Source: an uncultured Acidobacteriota bacterium (GTDB lineage Bacteria > Acidobacteriota > Terriglobia > Terriglobales > Acidobacteriaceae). From it: DNA of 64,000 nucleotides. The stretch covers positions 317,943 to 381,942 of the forward strand of contig CAILAC010000012.1 of the NCBI GenBank assembly GCA_903832055.1. Direction: 5' to 3'. The notes beneath the pieces are model-generated. The model was not told the origin of the DNA and made no database searches. It saw only the letters and a list, made by a program, of their open reading frames with translations. Within the stretch, counting starts at the first letter, position 1; each line of letters starts with the position of its first letter. The position numbers were made by a program, and so were the translations under genes. This document shows, one piece after another, positions 25,051 to 33,546 of the stretch.

Positions 25051-25857
25051 ATGCAATTCGCGTTTCCTGATTTCAGCGGGGCAACCCGGCGTTTGATTCT
25101 TTGGAATCTTGGCGCCTACTTTGTGCTGCTGCTGGTGACGTCGGCGCATGTCGTTCAGCCTGAGTGGATTTTGGCGCACCTTGGGCTGTATCCGCCGAAC
25201 CTGATGGTGGGGCAGCTGTGGCAGCCCTTCACCTACAGCCTGGTCCATCTTAATCTGGTGAACACTCTGCTGCAGTTGCTGGGCCTGTGGTTTCTAGCGG
25301 GCTTTCTGGAGCAGATGCACAGCGGCAACTGGGTGCAGGGGCTTTATGTCGCCTCGGTACTGGGCTCAGCGGTTGCGGCGGTGGCGATCTTTGTCGTTGG
25401 TTTGCAGCTGGGCTTCCCGCCGCCCCTGGTATCGATTACGGGTTGCACGGGTGGCATTTTTGGCATGATCGCGGTGATTGGCCTGCTGCACGGGGACATC
25501 GAGTTCCGGCTCATGTTTCTGGTTGGCATCAAAGCTAAATACCTGGCCGCAATTTATGTGCTCGTGGCGCTGGCGCAGACCTTTGGGGAGCAGCGCATGT
25601 ACGCCTATGCGCAACTCGGCGGAGCCATCGCAGCGGTGTTGTACATGCGGTACGCGCCACGGCGGGGCTTTGGGCTGGAATTGAGCGAGAGCCTGTACGG
25701 CTTGCGCAATCGCTACTACCGCTGGAAGCGACGCCGCGCAGCGAGCAAGTTTCAGGTGTACATGAAGAAGCAGGGCCGAACGGTCCGCTTTGATGGCCAG
25801 GGGCGGCTGATCGACGAAGACGACGTGAAGCACAACGACCGCTCGCGCTGGAATTAG
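25051..25857 (+). CDS. Rhomboid-fold membrane protein lacking the catalytic dyad
   Basis: From the ATG at 25051 the protein is 268 residues with six or so hydrophobic spans. The TM2 region SLVHLNLVNTLLQLLGLWFLAGFLEQ resembles the rhomboid His/Asn/Glu signature. The expected active-site GxSG is GCTG (Thr at ~133 in place of Ser) followed by GIFGM. The expected AHxxGxxxG of TM6 is AQLGGAIAAVLY (Gln at ~188 in place of His). With both dyad residues replaced, proteolysis is unlikely; a derlin/iRhom-like binding or quality-control role is possible. A basic cytosolic C-terminal tail of about 70 residues follows. Confidence 0.8.
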   Translation: MQFAFPDFSGATRRLILWNLGAYFVLLLVTSAHVVQPEWILAHLGLYPPNLMVGQLWQPFTYSLVHLNLVNTLLQLLGLWFLAGFLEQMHSGNWVQGLYVASVLGSAVAAVAIFVVGLQLGFPPPLVSITGCTGGIFGMIAVIGLLHGDIEFRLMFLVGIKAKYLAAIYVLVALAQTFGEQRMYAYAQLGGAIAAVLYMRYAPRRGFGLELSESLYGLRNRYYRWKRRRAASKFQVYMKKQGRTVRFDGQGRLIDEDDVKHNDRSRWN

Positions 25858-25917
25858 CCTTCATGCAAAAGAGCCAAGTGCCGTCTCTCGGTAGATTCCG
25901 CTAAAATCCACTTCTGT

Positions 25918-26886
25918 ATGAATTCAAAAAAGATTGCCTTCCTCTTTCCCGGCCAGGGTTCGCAAACCGTGGGCATGGGCCGCTCTCTCGCTGAAAACTT
26001 CCCCGTAGCGGCGGCCACCTTTGCCGAAGCGGATGAGGCGCTTGGCTTCCCCCTGAGCCGCATCTTCCTCGATGGGCCTGAGGACGAGCTTCGCCTGACA
26101 GAGAACACGCAGCCCGCGATTCTCACCGTAAGCGTGGCCGCGTGGCGCGTGATGGCCGAGCATGGCGTGACGCCGGCGCTGGCAGCAGGGCATTCGCTCG
26201 GCGAGTGGTCGGCGCATGTGGCTGCGGGTACGCTGAGCTTTGCCGATGCGGTGCGCGCGGTCAAGGCGCGTGGCCGGGCGATGCAACTGGCGGTCCCGGC
26301 GGGCGAGGGCGCCATGGCGGCAGTGCTGGCCCTGGCGGCAGACTCCATCACCGAGGCCTGTGCCGAAGCAGCGGCAGAGACCGGGCAGGTAGTGTCGGCG
26401 GCGAACTTCAATTCGCCAGATCAGACCGTAATTTCAGGCGCCAAAGCGGCAGTCGAAAAGGCGGCAGAACTGGTGAAGGCCCGGGGCGCACGCAAGGTGG
26501 TGATGCTGCCGGTGAGCGCACCCTTCCATTGCGCCCTGATGCTGCCTGCGCAAAACGAAGTAGCGCGGGTGCTGAGCGGGCTGACGATTGCCGAACCAAA
26601 GATCCCGGTCGCGGCCAACGTCTCTGGAACCATTCTGAAGAATGCTGTCGCCGCCAGCCAGGCCCTGATCAAACAGGTCACAGGCACGGTGCGCTGGGTC
26701 GATTGCATGCACGGGCTGGTCGGAGCCGGAGCCGAGATCTTCGTCGAAGTGGGCCCCGGCAAAGTGCTGACCGGACTGCTGCGCCAGATCGACCGCGGGA
26801 TCAAGTGCCTCAACGTTGAAGATCAGGCAAGCCTGGAAAAGACGCTCGCGGAGCTGGCAGCTCTTGAGGCTCCACCAGCCGAGTAG
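25918..26886 (+). CDS. fabD: Malonyl-CoA:ACP transacylase
   Basis: 322 residues starting KKIAFLFPGQGSQTVGMG. The nucleophile Ser is in GHSLGEW (residues ~91-97). QLAVPAGEGAMAAVL carries the conserved Gln, and VSAPFHCALM the catalytic His. It transfers malonyl from CoA to acyl carrier protein to start fatty-acid elongation. Length is normal. No other fab genes are adjacent and no Shine-Dalgarno sequence is visible before the ATG. It converges on the next gene with a 2-bp gap. Confidence 0.95.
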   Translation: MNSKKIAFLFPGQGSQTVGMGRSLAENFPVAAATFAEADEALGFPLSRIFLDGPEDELRLTENTQPAILTVSVAAWRVMAEHGVTPALAAGHSLGEWSAHVAAGTLSFADAVRAVKARGRAMQLAVPAGEGAMAAVLALAADSITEACAEAAAETGQVVSAANFNSPDQTVISGAKAAVEKAAELVKARGARKVVMLPVSAPFHCALMLPAQNEVARVLSGLTIAEPKIPVAANVSGTILKNAVAASQALIKQVTGTVRWVDCMHGLVGAGAEIFVEVGPGKVLTGLLRQIDRGIKCLNVEDQASLEKTLAELAALEAPPAE

Positions 26887-26888
26887 CT

Positions 26889-27389
26889 CTACTGGTTCAG
26901 CCGCAGCTCAAAAGGCGAAAAGCCCAGCGTGTGATCGTGCTTGTCATAGGCCAGAAAGAGCGGCTTGCTCTTGCGGCCATTGATCATTGCGCCCACAATC
27001 AGCACACTGCCTGAGACCTTTTTGATGACGAACTGGTGGCTGGTGATGGTGCCGTATTCGTTGGCGGCGCTGTTCTGGCCCCAGTCTGCAGAGAAGCGGT
27101 CAAAGGAATAGGTCAAATACTTTTCCTTGTGCTGCTGCCAGTCTGCATCGTTTTCCCAGATGCCGTAGGCGCGCTGCAGATCGTTGCTTTCAACCGCCTG
27201 GAGGAAATGCTCGGCGGTGCGTTCGCCGCTCCAATAGGTCCACCAGGTCCACGGAAAATCAATGGGGCGGCCAGCAACCAGCCAGGCGGCCAGCAGCAAA
27301 ACCACAAGACCGGCTGCGACGGCTGAAAATAGCTGGGTCCGGCGACGTGAACCGGCAGAATCAAACTTGGGTGCATCCATCAGGGTCAT
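26889..27389 (-). CDS. Membrane-anchored protein of unknown function
   Basis: 166 residues; ATG at 27380 is an alternative start. One membrane span lies at residues ~20-40 (LFSAVAAGLVVLLLAAWLVA). The rest is an exported-side domain with an alpha+beta pattern: GERTAEHFLQAVESNDLQRAYGIW, then strands ending GFSPFELRLNQ. The ...HFLQAVESNDLQRAYGIW... helix resembles SnoaL/NTF2-like small domains, but I cannot assign a family. Confidence 0.65.
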   Translation of the reverse strand: MTLMDAPKFDSAGSRRRTQLFSAVAAGLVVLLLAAWLVAGRPIDFPWTWWTYWSGERTAEHFLQAVESNDLQRAYGIWENDADWQQHKEKYLTYSFDRFSADWGQNSAANEYGTITSHQFVIKKVSGSVLIVGAMINGRKSKPLFLAYDKHDHTLGFSPFELRLNQ

Positions 27390-27460
27390 CGCGCAAATTC
27401 CCTCGGGCGTTCGAGTTGAGGAGACGTGTCTTCACTCGAAGTCGCTACTACTAGAGACTA

Positions 27461-27490
27461 CACCGGCGGGAAAAATGTTCCCGACCGGTG
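27461..27490 (-). terminator. Hairpin after ddl, possible terminator
   Basis: Arms caccggcggg and cccgaccggtg (one unpaired A) enclose aaaaatgtt. It lies 13-42 bp past the ddl stop codon on the minus strand, in the gap before the next minus-strand gene. No long T-run follows, so it may act as a weak terminator or transcript end. Confidence 0.45.
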
Positions 27491-27502
27491 CAATCTCAGG
27501 GC

Positions 27503-28660
27503 TTACGCCTGCTCAAACGTGAAGCTGGTACGGCTGCGCTCCTGATGGCGTTCGAGGGCCAGTTCAATGAGCCGGGTGATCAGGTCAGAGTAGCTGAGGC
27601 CGGTCGCCTCCCACAGCTTGGGATACATGCTGATCGAGGTGAAGCCGGGCAGAGTGTTGACTTCGTTCAGGTAAATCCTGCGCTTGCCGTCTGGCTCCAT
27701 GAGGAAGTCGACGCGCGCAAGACCGGCCAGGTCGCAGGCGCGAAAGGCCTCAATGGCCATGGCGCGGATTTGCTTTGACTCTGCGGCCGTCAGCTTTGCC
27801 GGGATAATCGGAACCGAAGCGTCGCTCAGGTATTTGGCCTCGTAGTCGTAGAACTCCTTGCCAGGAACAATTTCGCCGACCACGCTGGCCTTGGGCGCAT
27901 CGTTGCCGAGGACGGCCACCTCGAGTTCGCGAGCCTTCTTCGTCGATCTTGACTTGCCGCTGCCGGCGACGCCCTCTTCAATAACGATCTTGCGATCAAA
28001 CCGCGCGGCAAGCGTCAGTGCCGGGCCGAGTTCCTTGCGGTCGTGCACCTTGCTGATACCGACCGAGGAGCCAAGGTTCGCCGGTTTGACGAAGAGGGGG
28101 TATTTAAGCGCTGCTTCAATGGCGGTGATGGTCTTGCGCGGGCCTGCCTCCCACGCCGTGCGCAGAATGGTCAGGTGCTTGACGATGGGCAGCCGCGCCT
28201 GGGCAAAGAGCCGCTTCATCACGTCCTTGTCCATGCCGACGGCCGAGCCAAGCACACCTGACCCGACGTACGCGGTGTTGGCAAGTTCAAAGAGGCCCTG
28301 GAAGGTGCCGTCTTCGCCAAATGTGCCGTGAAGGACAGGAAATACAACGTCGAGGCGGCCAGCGGAGAGGCTCGCAGCGTCGGGCACAAGGGCCGTCACA
28401 GCGTTTGCCGAGGCAGCGGCCGTGCCGGTTTCTGCAACGCCTTCAGCGGGCGATGCGAGAGCCTCCGCAGCAGCACCGGTAAGCAGCGCCTTTGCGCCGC
28501 CACCAGTAAGCCACTGGCCAGATTTTGTAATACCGATGGGGACGACTTCGAACTTCTTCTTGTCGATCGCCTTGAGGATGGAGGCGGCGGAAAGGAGCGA
28601 AACTTCATGCTCCCCGCTGCGGCCACCAAAGAGGATGCCTACGCGCAGTTTCTTTGCCAT
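27503..28660 (-). CDS. ddl: D-alanine-D-alanine ligase
   Basis: 385 residues from the ATG at 28660. ATP-grasp features are present: [58 protein letters not shown], and the metal-binding end [22 protein letters not shown]. It makes D-Ala-D-Ala for peptidoglycan. It is longer than usual for two reasons: an Ala-rich insertion of about 40 residues after [13 protein letters not shown], and a basic insertion ([12 protein letters not shown]) inside VIEEG...[10 protein letters not shown]. It is not next to mur genes. Confidence 0.94.
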   Translation of the reverse strand: MAKKLRVGILFGGRSGEHEVSLLSAASILKAIDKKKFEVVPIGITKSGQWLTGGGAKALLTGAAAEALASPAEGVAETGTAAASANAVTALVPDAASLSAGRLDVVFPVLHGTFGEDGTFQGLFELANTAYVGSGVLGSAVGMDKDVMKRLFAQARLPIVKHLTILRTAWEAGPRKTITAIEAALKYPLFVKPANLGSSVGISKVHDRKELGPALTLAARFDRKIVIEEGVAGSGKSRSTKKARELEVAVLGNDAPKASVVGEIVPGKEFYDYEAKYLSDASVPIIPAKLTAAESKQIRAMAIEAFRACDLAGLARVDFLMEPDGKRRIYLNEVNTLPGFTSISMYPKLWEATGLSYSDLITRLIELALERHQERSRTSFTFEQA

Positions 28661-28761
28661 GTCTGTTTGATTGTAGATTCCCTGAGTCGTACTGGCCGCT
28701 ATGTTGCGCGCGACGCGCCTTTCTCGTAACCTGAGACCAAAGTCTGAAGGAGGCATGCACC

Positions 28762-29034
28762 ATGCCGATTCAACTCTCAGCAGAACAGGAAATTCGTATT
28801 CAAGCGGTACTCAACCAGGGGGCTTACCATTCGGTTGCCGAAGCCATGGAGGCCGCCGTGGCCGCTGTCGAGCAGCGTTCTGAGTACGGTTTTGCAGGCA
28901 CCCATGAGGATCTCGAAGCTTTGCTCGTCGAAGGAATCGCTTCCAAGGAATTGGGTGAGGAAGAATTCTGGGAATCCGTAAACGCGCAGACGGATGAGCT
29001 GCTGGCAGAGCGAAACTTGGCAGTGCGTCCTTGA
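28762..29034 (+). CDS. ParD-like antitoxin
   Basis: 90 residues; AAGGAGGCATGCACC precedes the ATG. The N-terminus IQLSAEQEIRIQAVLNQGAYHSVAEAMEAAV has the length and helix spacing of a ribbon-helix-helix ParD-type antitoxin. The C-terminal half is acidic and probably wraps the toxin. It overlaps the following toxin gene by four bases (TTGA), typical of a co-translated pair. Confidence 0.75.
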   Translation: MPIQLSAEQEIRIQAVLNQGAYHSVAEAMEAAVAAVEQRSEYGFAGTHEDLEALLVEGIASKELGEEEFWESVNAQTDELLAERNLAVRP

Positions 29035-29357
29035 AGGTTTCTTACCGCGAGGCGGCGCGAGACGATGTTATCCGACAGTTTCGGTACTATCTTGTCGCCC
29101 AGGATTTACCGAGGGTTGCAATTAGGTTTCGCGAAGCCGTCAAGGCCACGATTCATCTTCTGCAAGTTAGGCCGTTGATCGGTGCAAGGTTTCAATCGGA
29201 TCAATTGTCTCTCCGTGAACTTCGCAGTTGGCCTGTCGCAGGGTTTGAATCGATCCGCATTTATTACTTTGTGAGCGTAGAAAGCATTCAAGTAATCCGG
29301 ATTCTGCACGGGAAGCGCGATGTCATAGGTATTCTTGCCGCTGGTGCTGACTCATAG
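29031..29357 (+). CDS. ParE/RelE-superfamily toxin
   Basis: 108 residues from a TTG start overlapping the antitoxin stop. The pattern VSYREAARDDVIRQFRYYLVAQ, then ...VRPLIGARFQ...LRELRSWPVAGFESIRIYYF and IQVIRILHGKRD is typical of ParE toxins, which are usually gyrase poisons. Some relatives are RelE-type mRNA endonucleases. No truncation is seen. Confidence 0.8.
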   Translation: MKVSYREAARDDVIRQFRYYLVAQDLPRVAIRFREAVKATIHLLQVRPLIGARFQSDQLSLRELRSWPVAGFESIRIYYFVSVESIQVIRILHGKRDVIGILAAGADS

Positions 29358-29425
29358 TTCCTTACGAATATGGCGAATCGTGCAAATGACTTTTCAGGAA
29401 TTATCGAAAAGCATTGTCTTTCGAT

Positions 29426-30182
29426 ATGCCCTTCACTCTTGATCAATTTATCAAAATTCGGCCTTTTGCCTACCATTTGATCACTGAGGACAATGTGGGT
29501 CGGATACGTGAATTCAAAAAATTGGAAAGTGCTGCGAAAATCTTGACGAATGCGACTTGCGATCATGAGATAAGGATTCGCCGTCATGAAAGCCACTTGA
29601 TTGAAATGGGGAGACGTTCGTGTCCGCCTCCAGAGCCAATCGCCGCTTCATGAGGGGAACATCCAGTTTGAAGATGACTCGTGGACTTTTGCAACCTTAT
29701 TAAAAAGTTTGAACAGTCTCGTTTTCTTCTGGCCCGGAACTGAAACTGGTCCGATCCCTTACGGAGTGCGTCACTTCGAAAGTCCGATTTGGGGAGAGAT
29801 TGGTTGTAAAGTGTTGAGGGTTGGCATGGAAGACTTGTTCAACTCCAATGAAAGTAATAGTCCGCTCTTTTGTAAATTCAACTCAGGTTCTCCGAGGTGC
29901 TCACCGACTGCGGGCAAGTCTCCGAGAGGGCCAAACACCTTTGCATTGGCACAGAACTGCCAATTCCGAGCCTGCTATGCGAAGGAAGTTGTGATCGAGC
30001 GGTATGCCTTGCTTCCAGAATCGACTACCTGGGGCGTATGGCAAAATGGTAAATTTGTTGCCGAAGAAACGCAGTATCTCCATGGGAATAACAGCAACTC
30101 CGACGTCACAAAATCTTCTTTCCAAACGCCGAGCAGGCCAGCTCAACGGCCAGCTCAGCGGTCCTGTTGCGCTCGTCGATGA
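29426..30182 (+). pseudogene. DUF7002-like gene split by a +1 frameshift
   Basis: The first frame (ATG 29426) encodes MPFTLDQFIKIRPFAYHLIT and continues to about HLIEMG. The +1 frame then continues as GDVRVRLQSQSPLHEGNIQF and FFWPGTETGPIPYGVRHFES, with NSGSPRCSPTAGKSPRGPNTF further on. From memory these join into one conserved family of ~220 residues (DUF7002-like; unverified). Removing one G from the GGGG run at 29608-29611 restores a single frame. Either the gene is inactivated, or the run is a sequencing error or programmed slip site. The 3' end overlaps the arginase gene on the other strand. The region is more AT-rich than its flanks, suggesting recent acquisition with the ParDE pair. Confidence 0.65.
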
Positions 30183-31107
30183 CAGGGTTCACTTCCACGA
30201 TTTCAAAGCTGAGCAAGTTGCCGTGATCGGCGAGGATCTCCATCGCGAGGTGGGCTTCGCGATAGGTTGCGCCACCCCGCACCGGTGTGCCGACGCCGGG
30301 GGCGTCTTCCGGGTCAATCCAGTCCATATCGAGCGAGACGTGGTAACCGGCGGTGCCCTGGCTGGCGGCGGCGATGGCCTCTTCCATCACCGTGCGCATG
30401 CCGCGTTCATCCATATCGCGCATGGTGTAGACATGGGTCACACCGGCGCGGTGGATGTTGGCGCGTTCGGCCGAGTCAATGTCGCGAACTCCGATGATGA
30501 CCGTATTTTCGGGCGAGATCTTTGGCGCGTAGCCAAAGATGTGGCTGAGCGGCTCCATGCCCGACCCCGCGCCCAGGCCCAGCAGCGCCGCGAGCGGCAT
30601 TCCGTGGACGTTTCCCGAGGGCGATGTCGCCGGGGTGTTGATGTCAGAGTGGGCGTCAAGCCAGATCACACCGATCTTTTGCCCCTGGCGGCGGTAAAAC
30701 TCTGCCACGCCACTGACCGTGCCAGCCGCGAGAGAATGGTCGCCACCCAGCACGAGTGGCGTCATGCCCTCTTCAAGAGATTTGACGACCGCTTCCGCAG
30801 TGCGGGTGCAGGTATCGGCAATCTGTTGCAGAAAGCGTGCATTGGGGTTGCCTGCGCTCTGCGTCTCGGCGATTTCGACGCGAATATTGCCTCCATCCGT
30901 GACCTGATGGCCGAGGGCCTCGAGATGCGCCTCCAGCCCCGCCACGCGGACAGCTGACGGACCCATGTCCACGCCGCGGCGGCTTGCGCCGAGATCAAGC
31001 GGTACGCCGATGACGCGAATACGCCGGGTGGGGAGCGACTTGGTCCCACTCGGCCGATTCTCGATGTGATCCGGGGAAGCTACGACGTTGTTTGCGGCAT
31101 TGTGCAT
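30106..31107 (-). CDS. rocF: Arginase
   Basis: 333 residues; GGAG precedes the ATG. VIGVPLDLGASRRGVDMGPSAVR at the N-terminus and the binuclear manganese motifs LVLGGDHSLA, WLDAHSDINT and VSLDMDWIDP are those of arginase. GNVHGMPLAALLG and FEIVEVNPVID also match. It hydrolyses L-arginine to ornithine and urea. About 30 extra residues at the N-terminus may be unstructured. No ornithine transaminase or urease is nearby. Confidence 0.93.
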   Translation of the reverse strand: MHNAANNVVASPDHIENRPSGTKSLPTRRIRVIGVPLDLGASRRGVDMGPSAVRVAGLEAHLEALGHQVTDGGNIRVEIAETQSAGNPNARFLQQIADTCTRTAEAVVKSLEEGMTPLVLGGDHSLAAGTVSGVAEFYRRQGQKIGVIWLDAHSDINTPATSPSGNVHGMPLAALLGLGAGSGMEPLSHIFGYAPKISPENTVIIGVRDIDSAERANIHRAGVTHVYTMRDMDERGMRTVMEEAIAAASQGTAGYHVSLDMDWIDPEDAPGVGTPVRGGATYREAHLAMEILADHGNLLSFEIVEVNPVIDERNRTAELAVELACSAFGKKIL

Positions 31108-31220
31108 GAGACAGACTCCAGGGACAGACTCCGGACGCTGAACCGGGCCGACCGCCCATTAGAGCAGATCGCATCGCCTTCTGGCACTCTGCAGTTGGCT
31201 CTCCCTGCCTGTACCCCGGT

Positions 31221-32666
31221 CTACTCAACCGCGTTTTTGGCGATGACCTCGCGATACCACTGCGCGCTCAGTTTGGGCGTGCGCTTTTGCGTCTTGAAGT
31301 CAACATAGTGAATACCAAAACGTTTGCTGTAGCCGTCAGCCCACTCAAAGTTATCCAGCAGGCTCCACAGGAAGTAGCCCTTGACCGGGTATCCCTCCGA
31401 TGCGGCGCGATGCAGGTGGGTGAGATGGTTGCGCAGGTACATGACGCGGTCAACGTCTTCAATCTGCCCCGCATCGTTCGGCACGTCGTCAGAGGAGCAG
31501 CCGTTTTCGGTGATGAAGATGCCTTTCGGGCTCCACAGATCGACCACGTTGCGAACCCCCCAGTAGATGCACTCCGGTCCGAGGGTGAGCCAGGGCGAAG
31601 CCATGTGCGGGTACGATGTGGGCGCAGGCTCAACGGCAAAACCCAGCTTGGAATCGTCGGCGCGGACATAGGTCGGCGTGTAAATGTTGAGGCCCACAAA
31701 GTCGAGTGCGCCGCCGATGGCTTTGAAGTCGCCGGCCTCGACCTTGGGCGCGTCGGCACCCTCCTGCTGCAGGTATTCGTCGATGTACTTGCCTTCCATC
31801 AGCGCCGTGAGGAAGGGCGCGTTGCCGACCCGGGTCGCCTTTTGCGCGGCCTTGATATGCGCATCAGTCTCGATCACGGGCACGTAGACGACTGCGTTTT
31901 CAGCCAGGCCTACCTGCACATCGCTCGGGCTGTTGGCGCGCAGCGCCTGCAGACCCAGTCCGTGGGCAAGGATGCCGTGATGCCGCACCTGGTTCGCAGC
32001 GCCGTTGGCCAGCTTCAACCCAGGCGCGAATTGCGCAATGCGATAGCCGAGATCGGTAAAGCAGGTAAATTCGTTGGTCGTCATGAAGTGCTTGACGCGG
32101 TCAGAGAAGTGCTTGCCGATGTAGGCCGCGTAGTCGCCAAACGCCTTGGAGGTATCGCGATTTTGCCAGCCGCCAGCGAGGCCCGCAGGCGTATCCCAGT
32201 GAAAAAGGGTGACATACGGCGTGATGTTGTTGGCCAGCAGCTCATCGACGACCCGGTTGTAGTAATCCACGCCCTTGGGATTCACTGCTCCCGAGCCCGA
32301 GGGGAAGATGCGCGACCACGAGAGCGACATGCGATAGGTGCTGACGCCAAGCGCTTTGAGCAGTTGAATGTCTTCCTTGTAGCGATGGTAGGAATCATCC
32401 GCCACGTCACCGGTTTCGCCCAGATGGGTTTTGCCCGGAGTGTGCGAAAAAACATCCCACAGCGAGGGGCCGCGACCGTCCTCGGCGGCTCCGCCCTCGA
32501 CCTGATAGGCCGCTGTGGCGCAGCCCCAGAGGAAGCCCTGGGGAAAGCTCAGCGTACTGACATGCGGCTGCGCCAGGCCGAACTTTGGCAAAGCAACGCC
32601 AGCAAGAGCAGCGGCGGTAGAAAGAGCGGCGGTTTTGCCAAACTGGCGGCGGGTGAGGATCGACAT
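31221..32666 (-). CDS. Tat-exported GH1 beta-glucosidase
   Basis: 481 residues. The N-terminus MSILTRRQFGKTAALSTAAA is a twin-arginine signal, unusual for GH1 enzymes, which are mostly cytosolic. The catalytic domain has FLWGCATAAYQVEGG, the acid/base Glu199 in TTNEF, the nucleophile Glu387 in ITENG, and GYFLWSLLDNFEWADGYSKRFG. It hydrolyses terminal beta-linked glucose or galactose from oligosaccharides outside the cytoplasm. It fits the plant-polymer-degrading theme of the window. Confidence 0.94.
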   Translation of the reverse strand: MSILTRRQFGKTAALSTAAALAGVALPKFGLAQPHVSTLSFPQGFLWGCATAAYQVEGGAAEDGRGPSLWDVFSHTPGKTHLGETGDVADDSYHRYKEDIQLLKALGVSTYRMSLSWSRIFPSGSGAVNPKGVDYYNRVVDELLANNITPYVTLFHWDTPAGLAGGWQNRDTSKAFGDYAAYIGKHFSDRVKHFMTTNEFTCFTDLGYRIAQFAPGLKLANGAANQVRHHGILAHGLGLQALRANSPSDVQVGLAENAVVYVPVIETDAHIKAAQKATRVGNAPFLTALMEGKYIDEYLQQEGADAPKVEAGDFKAIGGALDFVGLNIYTPTYVRADDSKLGFAVEPAPTSYPHMASPWLTLGPECIYWGVRNVVDLWSPKGIFITENGCSSDDVPNDAGQIEDVDRVMYLRNHLTHLHRAASEGYPVKGYFLWSLLDNFEWADGYSKRFGIHYVDFKTQKRTPKLSAQWYREVIAKNAVE

Positions 32667-32885
32667 CGTTCAATTCCCTTCTTGAGAAACAGACAGGGAT
32701 AATTGTTACCAAATCGTTTGAGTAGATGGCAAGGGGATACGCATGCCGGGATTAAGATGCATCTGCTCAATGCGTGTTCCAGCTTAAACCTGGGCTTGAT
32801 GGGTCGCAAAAGAAAGCTAAGATAAATGCGGATTGCAGCTCTGTGAGGGATGCATATTTGAAAAAGGCAAAGTCCTAATCGCCTC

Positions 32886-33092
32886 TCAGGCCGTCTGACG
32901 GAGTTTCGAAAGAGCTCCCGCGTCGATGTGTGCAAATTCTTCCCCAATTGACAGAGCCAGTTCTCTATTCGCCACATACCCTTGGGACAGTTCGACCACA
33001 GAAGCTTGAGCATCGGCCTGTTTGGGAGTTAGCGGAAGAGGTGCTCTCCGCATGGCTTTGGGTTCATCTTTCAATTTAAACCTCACTGGCAT
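32886..33092 (-). CDS. Small hypothetical protein
   Basis: 68 residues from the ATG at 33092; longer starts up to 33167 are possible but overlap the divergent gene. It has a basic, Pro-rich N-terminus (KDEPKAMRRAPLPLTPKQADAQ) and a helical C-terminal half. No RBS of note and no recognised family. It is divergent from the gene at 33124 with 31 bp between starts. Confidence 0.35.
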   Translation of the reverse strand: MPVRFKLKDEPKAMRRAPLPLTPKQADAQASVVELSQGYVANRELALSIGEEFAHIDAGALSKLRQTA

Positions 33093-33123
33093 CGAATATA
33101 ACTTTCTTTTAGGGAGGTAGCGC

Positions 33124-33456
33124 ATGGGCGGATTGGTCCTGGACATCTTTCTGGCGTATCTCATCAAAGGATCCGTGAGAGTGTTCTACTTTTTCAATAG
33201 CTCGAACTGGGAGCGCATTACCGCCACGATTACAAGCCGGACCGTCCTGCACCCTGATTGGGGATGCTCGTCAGTCAAGGTATATTACGAATTCCTCGCG
33301 AATGGCCTTTCAATCAACGCTTGGGACGAAATTCCACTTCTGATGCATTGGCACGCCAAAACATACGCAGAAAGCTTATCCCCCGGCCTCAAACCGATCA
33401 TTCGCTTGAACCCGAAGAATCCGCAGGTGACGAGATTCTTCGAATGGGATCAATAG
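33124..33456 (+). CDS. Small protein, DUF3592-like
   Basis: 110 residues with a strong RBS (AGGGAGGTAGCGC) before the ATG. A hydrophobic N-terminal helix (GGLVLDIFLAYLIKG) is followed by a beta-rich part: WERITATITSRTV, VKVYYEFLANG, and IRLNPKNPQVTRFFEW at the end. The WxxxxATI...YxFxANG pattern resembles DUF3592-type membrane-associated domains. Function unknown. Confidence 0.6.
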   Translation: MGGLVLDIFLAYLIKGSVRVFYFFNSSNWERITATITSRTVLHPDWGCSSVKVYYEFLANGLSINAWDEIPLLMHWHAKTYAESLSPGLKPIIRLNPKNPQVTRFFEWDQ

Positions 33457-33480
33457 GCCGAGTGCAGTCTCCCGAACACA

Positions 33481-33514
33481 AAAGCCGCAACCCTCACGGA
33501 TTGCGGCTCTTTTG
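33481..33514. terminator. Bidirectional terminator between the DUF3592-like gene and rpoD
   Basis: Arms aaagccgcaa and ttgcggctctttt (one bulged base) flank a ten-base loop. A T-run follows on the plus strand and A residues precede it, so it can end both convergent transcripts. Confidence 0.7.
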
Positions 33515-33546
33515 CTTCTTGCGAAATGGAACGGCTTACATCTCGC

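Noticed and set aside
31287..32702. 471-codon open frame on the plus strand
   Set aside because: It is antisense to the GH1 beta-glucosidase, which has intact catalytic motifs and a Tat signal.
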